64,000 nucleotides of DNA from UBA2965 sp036526135 (GCA_036526135.1 DATCZA010000061.1:1-64000), one strand, 5' to 3'; positions 1 to 9,047 are shown, counted from the first letter of the stretch. Made by a program: numbers and translations. Notes: generated by a model from the sequence alone, not told the origin.

Positions 1-297
1 GTCATCGGGATAGAGCTCGTCGTAGCTCGGTATCAGCACCGCGTTCACGCCGAGCTCCCGGGCGCGGCAAAGGTCCTCGCCGAGCGTCCCAGGGTAGCTG
101 TCGAGATCGGCGGGATTGTTGAACTGAGTGGGGTTCACATAGATGCTCACAACCGTGTGGTCGTTCGCTTCCCGACTGCGCTGGAGCAGCTGGGCATGAC
201 CTTCATGGAGCGCGCCCATGGTCGGCACGAACCCGATCTCGCCGACGAGCCCGGCGCGGAACGCCCGCCAATCCCCGAGGCTGGAGAGGACTTTCAC
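1..297 (-). CDS. panC: pantoate-beta-alanine ligase, N-terminal part
   Basis: Pantothenate synthetase, which joins pantoate and beta-alanine with ATP in the cytoplasm. Only the first 99 codons lie in the window; the rest runs off the left edge. I translated this frame by hand from a GTG start at 297. It shows the family's N-terminal FVPTMGALHEGH nucleotide-binding motif and the SIYVNPTQF segment. The GTG overlaps the panB stop codon in a GTGA arrangement (294-297), so the two are probably translationally coupled. Identity is clear from the motifs; the start is inferred from the overlap. Confidence 0.95.
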   Translation of the reverse strand, partial: MKVLSSLGDWRAFRAGLVGEIGFVPTMGALHEGHAQLLQRSREANDHTVVSIYVNPTQFNNPADLDSYPGTLGEDLCRARELGVNAVLIPSYDELYPDD

Positions 298-1082
298 GCG
301 TAGGACTCCGATTTCGACGGAAAGCAGCCGCGCTGGGTGTCGGCGTGAAACCGGTTGACGGCGCCGCTCACCGACTCGAACCCGTTGGCGTAATGACGCA
401 GAAACTTGGGCTTGAAATCGGGATTCATGCCGAGCAGATCCTGCAGAACGAGCACCTGCCCATCCGTTTCCGGTCCGGCTCCAATACCGATCGTCGGAAT
501 GTCGATGGCCCGGGTGACCTTTGCGGCGAGCCGCGAGGGCACGCACTCGAGAACCAGCGCAAAGCAACCGGCCGCGGCCAGCGCCTCGGCAGAGGACCGC
601 AGCTGCTCGGCGGCCTCGTCGGTCCGGCCCTGCACCTTGTGCCCGCCGATGGTGTGTACCGACTGAGGGGTGAGCCCGAGGTGTCCCATGACCGGAACGC
701 CCGACTGCACGATGTGCGTCATCAGCTCGGCCTGCCCCGCTTCGCCCTCGATCTTCACGGCGTTTGCGCCGGCCTGCATCAGCGTCTGGACGGCGTCCAT
801 CGCGGGCTGCAGCCCCTTGCGGGCGGCAAGAAACGGCATGTCGGCGACGATGAATTTCGACGGCGCGCCCCGACGCACGGCGGCGACGTGCAACGCCATC
901 AGCGCGGTATCCGCATGCACCGTCGAGTCGAATCCGTGCATGACCATCGCCAGGCTGTCACCGACCAGCAGACAATCCACCTCGGTCTGCTCCAGGATCT
1001 GAGCAGACCAGAAGTCATAACAGGTGACCATCGAGATTTTTTCTCGATTAAGTTTGCGCGCGGGAAAATCAAGCACATTCAC
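294..1082 (-). CDS. panB: 3-methyl-2-oxobutanoate hydroxymethyltransferase
   Basis: Ketopantoate hydroxymethyltransferase, first committed step of pantothenate synthesis: transfers a hydroxymethyl group from methylene-tetrahydrofolate to 2-oxoisovalerate. The 262-residue length is normal. Visible signatures are VTCYD and LLVGDSLAMVMHG near the N-terminus (metal-binding Asp), FIVADMPF (second Asp), VKIEG, GHLGLTPQ, and LVLECVP with the expected catalytic Glu. It overlaps panC by four bases and sits about 290 bp downstream of a same-strand PLP decarboxylase that may provide the other PanC substrate. Confidence 0.97.
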   Translation of the reverse strand: MNVLDFPARKLNREKISMVTCYDFWSAQILEQTEVDCLLVGDSLAMVMHGFDSTVHADTALMALHVAAVRRGAPSKFIVADMPFLAARKGLQPAMDAVQTLMQAGANAVKIEGEAGQAELMTHIVQSGVPVMGHLGLTPQSVHTIGGHKVQGRTDEAAEQLRSSAEALAAAGCFALVLECVPSRLAAKVTRAIDIPTIGIGAGPETDGQVLVLQDLLGMNPDFKPKFLRHYANGFESVSGAVNRFHADTQRGCFPSKSESYA

Positions 1083-1370
1083 TGCGGGGCCCTCCGGTTG
1101 CGATCACCGATGCAGTACCCGCACGAGCGGCGCACGCCGTTCTGCTTCAGGTACCTGTCCTTTCATCGGGATCAAGTCCAATTGCCTATGGCGGTTCAAA
1201 TCTCTGCCTGGCGCCGACGTCAATGCGGGGCGCCACGGTCTCCGTGCTGAGCATCGGAGCCGCAGAAAACCCTACGTCACTCTCACAGGAAAGTCCATCC
1301 GCTCCGGTGAACGCGCAACGGGCGCAAAATGAGACCCAAAACCCCTTTCTCCTTCCGCGTGAATGGAGTT

Positions 1371-2714
1371 TCAGCCGGCCAGATCCTCCAGCAGTGACCA
1401 GATTCGGTCCAGCCAATCCAGATGTTCCGGCTTCATGAGCACCGACCGCAGACAGGTCACCGGTCCCTCGGGAATGTCCGCGCCCTCGGGCCAGCGGTGA
1501 GCAATCATCGACCCCGGCGCCTGGACCAGCGCCAGGTGCAGCCCGAGCTCACCGGCTTCCTCAAACAGGCGCCGGCCCGCCGCGCTGGCCTCCTCGGCAT
1601 CTGCCCCCAACACCGCCCATGCGACGATGTCGAGCTCCGGCTGAACGAGGGGCAGGAACCTGTGGTGACCGGCGAGTCGGCCGTGGAGAGCTTCAGCGGC
1701 GTCGCGACAGCGCTCGAGCCCCCGGGCGAACTCGCCACCCGGCCTCGGGGGCAGCAACCGATGGGTTGCCCACAGCGCGACGGCCGCCGCCCCCGCCCGC
1801 GAGCATTCCAGGCTTATCTCCCCGAGATGCAGCGCGTCGGAGGTGAAGTACGTGTAAGGCGAGTCATGCTTGTAAAACGCGCCCACCGCCGGATCGCGAA
1901 ACAGCACGCTGCCGCAGCCGTAAGGCTGCAGTCCATGCTTGTGCGGATCCACCACGATGGAATCGACTGCACCCATGGCATCGAAATGCCGACGGGTCTC
2001 TGCCTGAAGGTTGCCGGCGAGAACGAAATAGCCACCGTAAGCGGCATCGGCGTGCAGCCGAAACCCATAGCGGTGCCGTAATTCAACGATGTCGGCGAGA
2101 GGATCTACGGCTCCGAAGCCCGTGGTGCCAACGGTAGCGACCACCGTACCCACGCCACCGCGGCGGAGCCGATCCTCCAGCGCATCCATCCGCATCTTCC
2201 CCGAGGCATCTGCGGCGATCGGCTCGAACGGCAGCCTCAGCACGCCGCTCAGGCGCTCATGGGTATAGTGCGCCTGCTCCGAGGCGAGCACGACCCCACC
2301 GGGCTGCAGCGCGCCGGCGATCCACAGCGCTTCCAGGTTGGCCATCGTTCCACCGCTGGTGAGATGTCCGAGATGGGTCTGCCAACCGAACATGGCTGCC
2401 AGTTCCGCCACGGCCGCCCGCTCCATCTCGGAGCTGGCGCGGCCTCCATCCAGCGCGTGGTTGTTCGGATTGATGAGCATGGCAAGACCGTATGCGAGCC
2501 GGGCCACCGGATGCGGCGGCTTCAGCATCTGCCCCGCGTACAGCGGGTGGAAGTACGGGTAGTTGTCTGCGAGACGCTGCGCGGTCTCCCGCAGAACCTC
2601 GACCGCATCACGGTCGAGGAGCCCGGCGCTGAAGGCTGGAAGGTCGGCAAATGCTGCAGCGAGTCGACCAGCCATCTGCGCGAATATCTCCGACTCGGAG
2701 TCGTTCCACATCAT
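1371..2714 (-). CDS. group II PLP-dependent decarboxylase, possible aspartate 1-decarboxylase
   Basis: Pyridoxal-phosphate amino-acid decarboxylase of the glutamate/aromatic/diaminobutyrate group. The Schiff-base lysine is K259 in VVDPHKHGLQPYG. D223 in HADAAYGG should contact the pyridine nitrogen, H150 in SEQAHYTH should stack on the cofactor, and TSGGTMANLEAL (119-130) is the phosphate-site signature. At 447 residues it is shorter than typical glutamate decarboxylase chains. It lies upstream of panB-panC on the same strand, which suggests aspartate decarboxylation to beta-alanine as in PanP-type replacements of PanD. This substrate assignment is inference; diaminobutyrate or an aromatic amino acid remain possible. 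Start is the first of two adjacent ATGs. Confidence 0.85.
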   Translation of the reverse strand: MMWNDSESEIFAQMAGRLAAAFADLPAFSAGLLDRDAVEVLRETAQRLADNYPYFHPLYAGQMLKPPHPVARLAYGLAMLINPNNHALDGGRASSEMERAAVAELAAMFGWQTHLGHLTSGGTMANLEALWIAGALQPGGVVLASEQAHYTHERLSGVLRLPFEPIAADASGKMRMDALEDRLRRGGVGTVVATVGTTGFGAVDPLADIVELRHRYGFRLHADAAYGGYFVLAGNLQAETRRHFDAMGAVDSIVVDPHKHGLQPYGCGSVLFRDPAVGAFYKHDSPYTYFTSDALHLGEISLECSRAGAAAVALWATHRLLPPRPGGEFARGLERCRDAAEALHGRLAGHHRFLPLVQPELDIVAWAVLGADAEEASAAGRRLFEEAGELGLHLALVQAPGSMIAHRWPEGADIPEGPVTCLRSVLMKPEHLDWLDRIWSLLEDLAG

Positions 2715-2959
2715 CAGCCTAGCTCTCCATTGCCCTGCTCATGCCGCCGGATCAGCATGGGCGAGACCACCTAAGGATGAGGGCCCTGAGCGCTCGATCC
2801 CCCGACAGCTGCCCCTCATCGACCTCGGACGATCCTCCCTGCTAGGGATATCGCGCGCAACCCCGGGGCATCTGAACGGTTGCGCGTCGCATCGGTATCT
2901 GAGGGCTGTGCAATGCATTAGAATCCCCCGCTGCCCGCGACCCGACGGATCCAAACCCG

Positions 2960-4096
2960 ATGAACTACAACCTCACCGAAGATCAACTCGCCATCAAGGA
3001 TCTGGCCGAACGCTTCACGGCGGAGCAGATTACGCCCAACGCGGCCGAGTGGGACGAAAAGCACATCTTCCCGCGGGAAACCATCCGCGCGGCCGCCGAG
3101 CTAGGGTTCGGAGGAATCTACGTATCGGAAGCCTCCGAAGGCATTGGCCTTGGACGCATCGAGGCCGCCCTCATCATAGAAGCAATGGCCTACGGCTGTC
3201 CCTCCACATCGGCTTTCATCTCGATCCACAACATGGCCGCCTGGATGATCGACCAGTTCGGCTCCGACGACGTCAGAAAGCGCTTCGTTCCCGACCTGGT
3301 AACCATGGAGAAGGCGGCGAGCTACTGCCTCACCGAACCAGGAGCCGGGTCGGACGCCGCATCGCTGAAAACGAGAGCCGTGCGCGATGGCGATCACTAC
3401 GTCATCAACGGCAGCAAGGCCTTCATTTCAGGCGGTGGCGAGAACGAAATTTACGTGTGCATGCTGCGCACGGGAGACGAGGGACATCGCGGGATTTCCT
3501 GCATCGTCGTCGAGAAGGACACGCCCGGCCTGAGCTTCGGCGCCCAGGAGCGGAAGCTCGGCTGGCATTCTCAGCCGACGGCGATGGTGAACTTCGAGGA
3601 CGTGCGAGTGCCTGTTTCCAACCGGGTGGGCGAAGAGGGCGAAGGCTTTAAGATCGCCATGGCCGGGCTGGACGGCGGCCGGCTCAACATCGCCGCCTGC
3701 TCGATCGGTGGCGCGCAGCGCTGCCTCGACGAGGCCATTGGCTACGTGAAAGAACGCCGGCAGTTCGGCTCCGCCATCGCCGACTTTCAGAACACTCAGT
3801 TCATGCTCGCCGACATGGCCACCCAGCTGGCGGCAGCACGTGCGCTAACCCACATGGCCGCTCAGAAGGTGACGGAGAACGCGGCCGACAAGACCGAGTT
3901 TGCCGCGATGGCGAAGCTGATCGCCACGGATTCGGGCTCCAAGATCGCCAACGACGCCCTGCAGCTCCACGGCGGGTACGGCTACCTCATGGACTATCCG
4001 GTCGAGCGCTTCGTCCGAGATCTCCGCGTCCATGAGATTCTGGAAGGCACCAACCAGATCATGCGGATGGTGATCGGACGATCGCTGGTGAGCTGA
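2960..4096 (+). CDS. acyl-CoA dehydrogenase (short/branched-chain type)
   Basis: FAD-dependent acyl-CoA dehydrogenase that introduces an alpha-beta double bond into an acyl-CoA. The 378-residue chain has the usual N-terminal helical domain, a middle beta domain with YCLTEPGAGSDAASL (FAD contact), and a C-terminal helical domain. LQLHGGYGY and HEILEGTNQIMR lie near the end, the latter holding the expected catalytic Glu. The overall pattern resembles isobutyryl- or short-chain acyl-CoA dehydrogenases. It is transcribed divergently from the PLP decarboxylase and towards the SDR at 4155. The Shine-Dalgarno signal in front of the ATG is weak. Substrate not determinable. Confidence 0.93.
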   Translation: MNYNLTEDQLAIKDLAERFTAEQITPNAAEWDEKHIFPRETIRAAAELGFGGIYVSEASEGIGLGRIEAALIIEAMAYGCPSTSAFISIHNMAAWMIDQFGSDDVRKRFVPDLVTMEKAASYCLTEPGAGSDAASLKTRAVRDGDHYVINGSKAFISGGGENEIYVCMLRTGDEGHRGISCIVVEKDTPGLSFGAQERKLGWHSQPTAMVNFEDVRVPVSNRVGEEGEGFKIAMAGLDGGRLNIAACSIGGAQRCLDEAIGYVKERRQFGSAIADFQNTQFMLADMATQLAAARALTHMAAQKVTENAADKTEFAAMAKLIATDSGSKIANDALQLHGGYGYLMDYPVERFVRDLRVHEILEGTNQIMRMVIGRSLVS

Positions 4097-4154
4097 CGGC
4101 CGCCAGGCCCCGCTGCGGCAATCGCCAGGTCCCGCAACCAAGGCCCGACCGCAC

Positions 4155-4946
4155 TCAGGCTGCAGGGTATGCGCTGCCACCGTCCACCTTGAGTACGGAC
4201 CCGGTCGTGTAGCTGGAGGCAGCCGAGGCGAAGTACAGCGCAGCCCCGACGATCTCATCGGGCTCCCCGCCGCGCTGCAGCGGAATCGTCGTCTTTGCGC
4301 GCTCGTTGAACGCATCCATGTCCCACGCTTTGCTGATGTCCGTCAGAAAGGGCCCCGGCATGATGCAGTTGACCCGCACCTTCGGCGCGTACGCCCGGGC
4401 GAGGCCAAGCGTGAACGCGTTGATCCCCGCCTTGGCCATGGCGTAGGGCAATTCGGTCGGCGTCGGCTGGACAGCAGCGGTGCTGCTGACGTTGATGATC
4501 GATCCGCCGTCGCCCTCGGCCATGCGCGCGCCGATCAGCGCCGAGAGCCGGAAAGGGCCCCTGAGATTCACGTCGAGAACCTTATCGTAAAGCGCTTCGC
4601 TCACGTCCGGCAGGGAGCGATACAGAGGCGACATGCCGGCATTGTTGACGAGGACGTCCACCCGCCCGAAACGGGCATATACCAGTTCTGCCAGCCGGTC
4701 ACCGTCCTGCCAGGAGCCCGCGTGGTAGGCCGCTCCCAGGCACTCCTGACCCGTGCCGGCCTGGATCTCCTGCGCTGCCGCGTCGCAGACCTCCTGCTTT
4801 CGGCTGGCAACGATCACCCGGGCACCCGCCGCGGCGAAGGCCCAGGCCATGTTCAGACCCAGTCCCCGGCTTCCGCCAGTGATGATCGCCACCTTTTCCG
4901 AAAGGTCGAAAATCTCGTTCGCCGTTTTCGATCCGGCCATGGTCAT
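4155..4946 (-). CDS. short-chain dehydrogenase/reductase
   Basis: Classical SDR of 263 residues, NAD(P)-dependent. It has the Rossmann glycine motif in TGGSRGLG, the NNAG motif, the catalytic Ser region INVSS and the catalytic YAMAK pair. The C-terminal VDGGSAYPA is typical of FabG-like members. An AGAGGAG ribosome site lies five bases before the ATG at 4946. It forms a minus-strand group with the enoyl-CoA hydratase and acyl-CoA dehydrogenase that follow, so a 3-hydroxyacyl-CoA or alcohol intermediate is a plausible substrate. That is context only. Confidence 0.92.
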   Translation of the reverse strand: MTMAGSKTANEIFDLSEKVAIITGGSRGLGLNMAWAFAAAGARVIVASRKQEVCDAAAQEIQAGTGQECLGAAYHAGSWQDGDRLAELVYARFGRVDVLVNNAGMSPLYRSLPDVSEALYDKVLDVNLRGPFRLSALIGARMAEGDGGSIINVSSTAAVQPTPTELPYAMAKAGINAFTLGLARAYAPKVRVNCIMPGPFLTDISKAWDMDAFNERAKTTIPLQRGGEPDEIVGAALYFASAASSYTTGSVLKVDGGSAYPAA

Positions 4947-5030
4947 CTTGCTCCTCTAACCCGTTTCCACTGTGCCGCCGTCACTCGTCAGCGCCAAGCT
5001 GACGGGTTGCCGGCTCCTGCGCCGCCGCGG

Positions 5031-5900
5031 TCATTCATCTAAAGGCGGTTTCTTGATGAGATCCCTCACCTGCCGGGCACCCTCGGGCACCACGCCCATA
5101 CCGTGCACCATGTTGTTGTTGGCATGGGACAGCTGCTGGAGAGTCATGGCGCTGCGCAGAGCGCTGAACAGGCCCTGTTCGTTCTGAGCCTGATTGATCG
5201 ACTCCTTGGCCGTCTTGAGCCCCATCATTGGCTGCTCGGCTATCTCCCTGGCCATGTCGAGAGTCTCGTCGGCGAGATCCTCGAGCGGCACCACGCGGTT
5301 GACCATCCCCAGTTCCTTCGCCACGCGCGCTGTTATGGCGCGCCCGGTAAACAGCATTTCCTTGGCCTTGCGCACTCCGAATTCCCAGGGATGCCCGAAA
5401 TACTCCACCCCGTTGACCCCGAAGGCCACGACGGGATCCTGAAAGGTGGCTTCCTCGCTGGCCACCACCAGATCGAAAGGCCAGACCAGCATGAGCCCGC
5501 CGGCGATCACCTTCCCCTGCACCTGGGCAATGGTGGGTTTGGGTATATTCCGCCAGCGCCAGCAGAGGTTGAAAAAGACTTCCTCTTCGAACGCCCAGTG
5601 CCCCTCGATGCCGGGCTGTTTGAATCCTCTGGACGTGCTCAATGCAACGTCTTTGAGGGAAACGTCACCCTCCCCGCCCATGGGACCGTGCCCGGACGAG
5701 AAATGCTTGCCGGCGGCCGCCACGATGATCACCCTCACGGCATCGTCCGAGGCTGCCTGATCGAGCGCCGCGTTGAGATCGTAGAGCATCTGCAGGTTCT
5801 GGGCGTTGGCCATCTCCGGGCGATTCAGAACGATGCGTGCGATACGCTCAGTCGGCTGCTCGTAAAGGACCGCCTTGTACTCAACACTGGCTGCGCTCAT
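5031..5900 (-). CDS. enoyl-CoA hydratase/isomerase (crotonase family)
   Basis: Crotonase-fold protein of 289 residues. The oxyanion-hole segments are AAGKHFSSGHG and VQGKVIAGGLML, the latter corresponding to the family's AGGG loop. The following DLVVASEEATFQDP is typical. The usual second catalytic Glu position is not obvious; DPVVAFGV stands where many hydratases carry it, so reaction type (hydration, isomerisation or hydrolysis) is open. A GGGAGAA site precedes the ATG at 5900. Lies between an SDR and an acyl-CoA dehydrogenase on the same strand, consistent with a side-chain beta-oxidation operon. Confidence 0.9.
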   Translation of the reverse strand: MSAASVEYKAVLYEQPTERIARIVLNRPEMANAQNLQMLYDLNAALDQAASDDAVRVIIVAAAGKHFSSGHGPMGGEGDVSLKDVALSTSRGFKQPGIEGHWAFEEEVFFNLCWRWRNIPKPTIAQVQGKVIAGGLMLVWPFDLVVASEEATFQDPVVAFGVNGVEYFGHPWEFGVRKAKEMLFTGRAITARVAKELGMVNRVVPLEDLADETLDMAREIAEQPMMGLKTAKESINQAQNEQGLFSALRSAMTLQQLSHANNNMVHGMGVVPEGARQVRDLIKKPPLDE

Positions 5901-6012
5901 GGATTTCTCCCTAACGGACTAAAAATCTTCGACCTCCCGGGCACACGGCCTCTTGAGGACCACCGCGGCGTGGCGACGGCACGCCCGGCTCTCCGGCACT
6001 GGACATGAACAC

Positions 6013-7170
6013 TCAGAAGGAGCGCGGCAGATCGAGCACATGCTCGCCGATAAAGCTCAAAATGAGGTTCGTGGATATCGGCGCGATCTGGTAGAGCCGG
6101 GTCTCGCGGAACTTGCGCTCGATGTGATACTCCTTGGCGAAAGCGAAGCCGCCGTGGGTCTGCATGCACACATCGCCGGCTCGCCACGAGCTTTCAGACG
6201 CGAGCATCTTCGCCATGTTTGCCTCAGCGCCGCACGGCTGACCGGCATCGAACATCCGGGCGGCCTTGTCCACCATCAGGGAAGCCGCCTCCACGTCCGC
6301 ATAGCAGCGCGCGATGGGAAACTGGACGCCCTGGTTCTGCCCGATGGGTCGATCGAACACCATCCGCTCCCTGGCGTACGCGCAGGCTTTGTCGATGAAA
6401 TAGCGCCCATCGCCGATGCACTCGGCGGCTATGAGGATGCGTTCAGCGTTCATGCCGTCGAGAATCACCTTGAATCCGCGGCCTTCCTCACCGAGCAGGC
6501 TCTCACGAGGTATGACGAGATCATCGAAGAAGAGCTCGCAGGAGTGATGGTTGATCATGGATTCAATCGGGCGGATGGTCAGGCCGTTGCCCTCGGCAGC
6601 CTTGACGTCGACGATGAATGCGGAGAGCCCCTCGGTCTTCTTGGTCACCTCTTCCTTGGGCGTAGTGCGCGCCAGAAGCACCATCAGATCTGAGTGCTGA
6701 ATCCGGCTGATCCAGACTTTCTGCCCGTTGACCACGTAGGAATCGCCGTCAAGGCGTGCCGTGGTTTTCAGGCTGGTGGTATCCGTACCCGTGGTCGGCT
6801 CGGTCACTCCGAAGCTCTGCAGGCGCAGCTCCCCGGAAGCGATTTTGGGCAGGTATTTCCGTTTCTGCTCGTCGTTTCCGTGACGCAGTACCGAACCCAT
6901 CACGTACATCTGAGCGTGGCACGCGCCTGCGTGGGCGCCCGATCGGCAGACCTCTTCCATAACCGCCGCGGCCTCGAGCACGCCGAGCCCGGCTCCCCCG
7001 TACTCCTCCGGAATCAGCACGGTGAGGAACCCCGACGTGGTCAGCTCTTTGACGAACTCGGTGGGATAGCCGTTGATTCGATCGAGTTCCAGCCAGTAAT
7101 CCTCGCCATACTGCGCACACAGCTGCCTGACGGCATTGCGGATCTCCGCGAGCTCGTTTTCCTTTGACAT
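6013..7170 (-). CDS. acyl-CoA dehydrogenase
   Basis: Second acyl-CoA dehydrogenase of the local beta-oxidation group, 385 residues from the chosen start. FGVTEPTTGTDTTSL matches the FAD/substrate signature, LIPEEYGGAG the N-terminal domain and THGGFAFAKEY the C-terminal domain. The frame stays open to 7296, but an ATG at 7170 has GGGGAAG five bases upstream and begins a normal family N-terminus (MSKENELAEIR), so I take that start. First gene of the minus-strand run continuing with the hydratase and SDR; divergent from the small secreted protein at 7433. Confidence 0.93.
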   Translation of the reverse strand: MSKENELAEIRNAVRQLCAQYGEDYWLELDRINGYPTEFVKELTTSGFLTVLIPEEYGGAGLGVLEAAAVMEEVCRSGAHAGACHAQMYVMGSVLRHGNDEQKRKYLPKIASGELRLQSFGVTEPTTGTDTTSLKTTARLDGDSYVVNGQKVWISRIQHSDLMVLLARTTPKEEVTKKTEGLSAFIVDVKAAEGNGLTIRPIESMINHHSCELFFDDLVIPRESLLGEEGRGFKVILDGMNAERILIAAECIGDGRYFIDKACAYARERMVFDRPIGQNQGVQFPIARCYADVEAASLMVDKAARMFDAGQPCGAEANMAKMLASESSWRAGDVCMQTHGGFAFAKEYHIERKFRETRLYQIAPISTNLILSFIGEHVLDLPRSF

Positions 7171-7296
7171 CGCACTTCCCCGGAACCAGGCGGAACGATA
7201 CTGCATGCGACACCGCGATTCACGTTCCAGCGCCAACTCGGTCCCGCGCTCCCGCAAAACGATGAGGCCACCGGACGTCGCGCAGCCAGTTAACAA

Positions 7297-7432
7297 ACTT
7301 TTACAACCTCCATTTTTATAAATTAATTCATTATTTTCATGAGGTTACGAATTTTTTCTCAATCATTTTCTGCTCATCGCAAATCCATGGTATTTGGGAC
7401 GTTTCCGCAGCCTTCTGTGACACATTTGCACC
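7297..7432. promoter_or_regulatory. AT-rich divergent upstream region
   Basis: This intergenic stretch is conspicuously A+T-rich for the window, especially 7300-7370 with runs such as TTTTTATAAATTAATTC and GAATTTTTTCTC. It separates the minus-strand acyl-CoA dehydrogenase from the plus-strand small secreted protein and probably carries their promoters. I could not assign convincing -35/-10 boxes or an operator by eye. Base composition is observed; promoter function is inference. Confidence 0.4.
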
Positions 7433-7735
7433 ATGGCTAAAACGTCAAAACATCTGATCGGATCAATGGCCGTCGTTCTGGCAATGGGTTGCGCCGCAAA
7501 TGCCATCGCCGACGAAGAAGCCGTTGACTCCCTGCAGTTCGAGGAAACGTTCGGGTTCGACATCAGCCAGTATCAGCTCGACGATTACACCGAGGTAACC
7601 GGGTGGAGACTGTCCGACAGGTGGTATTTCGGCCGTCAGAAGGGGGTCGACTCGGGTCTGGGTTTCGTCTGGCAGGACGAGGCTGACCAGATGAGCATAT
7701 CGACCAACGGCATCCGCTTCACGCGCCGTTTCTGA
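7433..7735 (+). CDS. small secreted protein of unknown function
   Basis: A 100-residue protein with a clear Sec signal peptide: a Lys-containing N-terminus, a hydrophobic core SMAVVLAMGCAANA, and a probable cleavage after AIA near residue 26. The mature part is about 74 residues, acidic and aromatic-rich, with WRLSDRWYFGR and WQDEADQMSISTNGIRF, and ends in phenylalanine. I recognise no family. No Shine-Dalgarno sequence is visible directly before the ATG, so translation may be leaderless or weak. It is preceded by the AT-rich region and stands alone, in opposite orientation to the gene on its left. Confidence 0.7.
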   Translation: MAKTSKHLIGSMAVVLAMGCAANAIADEEAVDSLQFEETFGFDISQYQLDDYTEVTGWRLSDRWYFGRQKGVDSGLGFVWQDEADQMSISTNGIRFTRRF

Positions 7736-7793
7736 GTATCCGGTCCGCCTCTCAGGGAGGGCCTTCCGGTCCCCCACAGCCGGTCGTCCGCGT

Positions 7794-7808
7794 TACCCGA
7801 TACGGGTA
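7794..7808. promoter_or_regulatory. 15-bp inverted repeat upstream of the amidohydrolase gene
   Basis: TACCCG and CGGGTA form perfect six-base arms around ATA, 34 bases before the amidohydrolase start. Position and symmetry suit a repressor operator near a promoter. The regulator is not in the adjacent sequence and I match it to no known consensus. Confidence 0.35.
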
Positions 7809-7841
7809 GTATTAGCTCGTAATCCCCTACGGAGCCCGTCG

Positions 7842-9044
7842 ATGCCCGTCACCATTCCTGACCCCGATCCGAACAACGCCTGGCGGCTCGAGACTCCAGG
7901 CAGCCAAGGCTGGACGCGCACCGCACGTGCAACCGACCCCGATCGTTACTTCGTCGTCTCCGCAGACGGCCATGTGCAGGAGCCATCGGATCTGTGGCGA
8001 ACGCGCATGGACGCGAAGTACCGCGATCGCCTGCCCGGTGTCGCCATGGACGCTAAGGGCCAAAAGTTCCAGAAGACGGAGGGCTTTCGGCCTCTGCGGC
8101 TGCAGAACATCAAGTTCGAAGGTGAGGACGCTCTGCGCAACCAATCCGGCCATACACCCGAAGAGCGTCTGGCCGATCTTGCAGCGGACGGCGTCGATTG
8201 CGAAATCCTGTTTCCGAACAAAGGGCTGACCATGTGGGCCACACCGGATGCCGCCTTCAGCCAGGCCATGTGCCGGGTGTTCAACGATTGGGCATGGGAA
8301 GTTTTCGGCCCTTACAACGATCGGCTCGCGCCCATGGCCTGCGTGGCGAGCGCCGACATACCCGGAGCAGTCGAGGAGATTCAGCGCTGCGCCAGGTTGG
8401 GCTTTCGCGGCGTGACCCTTCCCTGCAAACCGGTGTGGGGCGCTCCGGATCACGAGGCGCTCAACTACAACCTGCCGGATTTCGATCCGCTGTGGGCATG
8501 CGTGCAGGATGCGGGTCTGCCGGTCACCTTCCACGTTTCCACCGGGCGCGATCCGCGCACGGCTCGCGGCAATGGCGGCGCCGTCATCAACTACGCCGTG
8601 CATTCGCTGGCCCCGACCATGGAGCCCATCGCCAACATCTGCGCGTCCGGCGTGATCGATCGTTTCCCGAAGCTCCGGTTCGGAACCATAGAGGCGGGCA
8701 TCGGGTGGGTGCCCTGGACCCTCGCGGCGCTGGACGAAGCCTACAAAAAACACCACATGTGGGTGAGGCCGAAGCTCAAGATGCTACCCAGCGACTACTT
8801 CCGGCAGAACGGCTTCGCCAGCTTCCAGGAGGATCAGCCCGGGCTGGACCTCGCCCGCGAGCATCGGCTGATCGACAATTTTCTGTGGGCAAACGACTAT
8901 CCCCACCACGAGGGCACATGGCCTCATTCGGCCGAGGCCATCGAGCGAACCATGGGCCACCTGACGGATTCCGAGAGAGCAAAGATCTTGGGTCTCAACG
9001 CGGCAAGTATCTTCGGCTTCGAGGTCCCGCGGGGGAAGGCCTAG
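7842..9044 (+). CDS. amidohydrolase family 2 (metal-dependent TIM-barrel hydrolase)
   Basis: A 400-residue amidohydrolase-related protein. The first strand carries VSADGHVQEP, matching the D-G-H metal motif of this family; the last metal-ligand region is ANDYPHHEGTWPHS near residue 365. VTFHVSTG in the middle supplies another His. Members act as hydrolases or decarboxylases on ring-fission or carboxylated intermediates and occur often in degradative clusters. An ACGGAG ribosome site lies upstream of the ATG. The stop is followed after three bases by the stop of the convergent SnoaL-like gene. Substrate unknown. Confidence 0.88.
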   Translation: MPVTIPDPDPNNAWRLETPGSQGWTRTARATDPDRYFVVSADGHVQEPSDLWRTRMDAKYRDRLPGVAMDAKGQKFQKTEGFRPLRLQNIKFEGEDALRNQSGHTPEERLADLAADGVDCEILFPNKGLTMWATPDAAFSQAMCRVFNDWAWEVFGPYNDRLAPMACVASADIPGAVEEIQRCARLGFRGVTLPCKPVWGAPDHEALNYNLPDFDPLWACVQDAGLPVTFHVSTGRDPRTARGNGGAVINYAVHSLAPTMEPIANICASGVIDRFPKLRFGTIEAGIGWVPWTLAALDEAYKKHHMWVRPKLKMLPSDYFRQNGFASFQEDQPGLDLAREHRLIDNFLWANDYPHHEGTWPHSAEAIERTMGHLTDSERAKILGLNAASIFGFEVPRGKA

Positions 9045-9047
9045 GAG

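Noticed and set aside
1193..1202. GGTTCAAATC resembling a tRNA T-loop
   Set aside because: The flanking bases do not form a five-base T-stem, and no acceptor stem or anticodon arm could be built around it.
2563..3651. 362-codon frame overlapping the acyl-CoA dehydrogenase
   Set aside because: Overlaps the PLP decarboxylase 5' end and the dehydrogenase in another frame; Arg-rich and without domain features.
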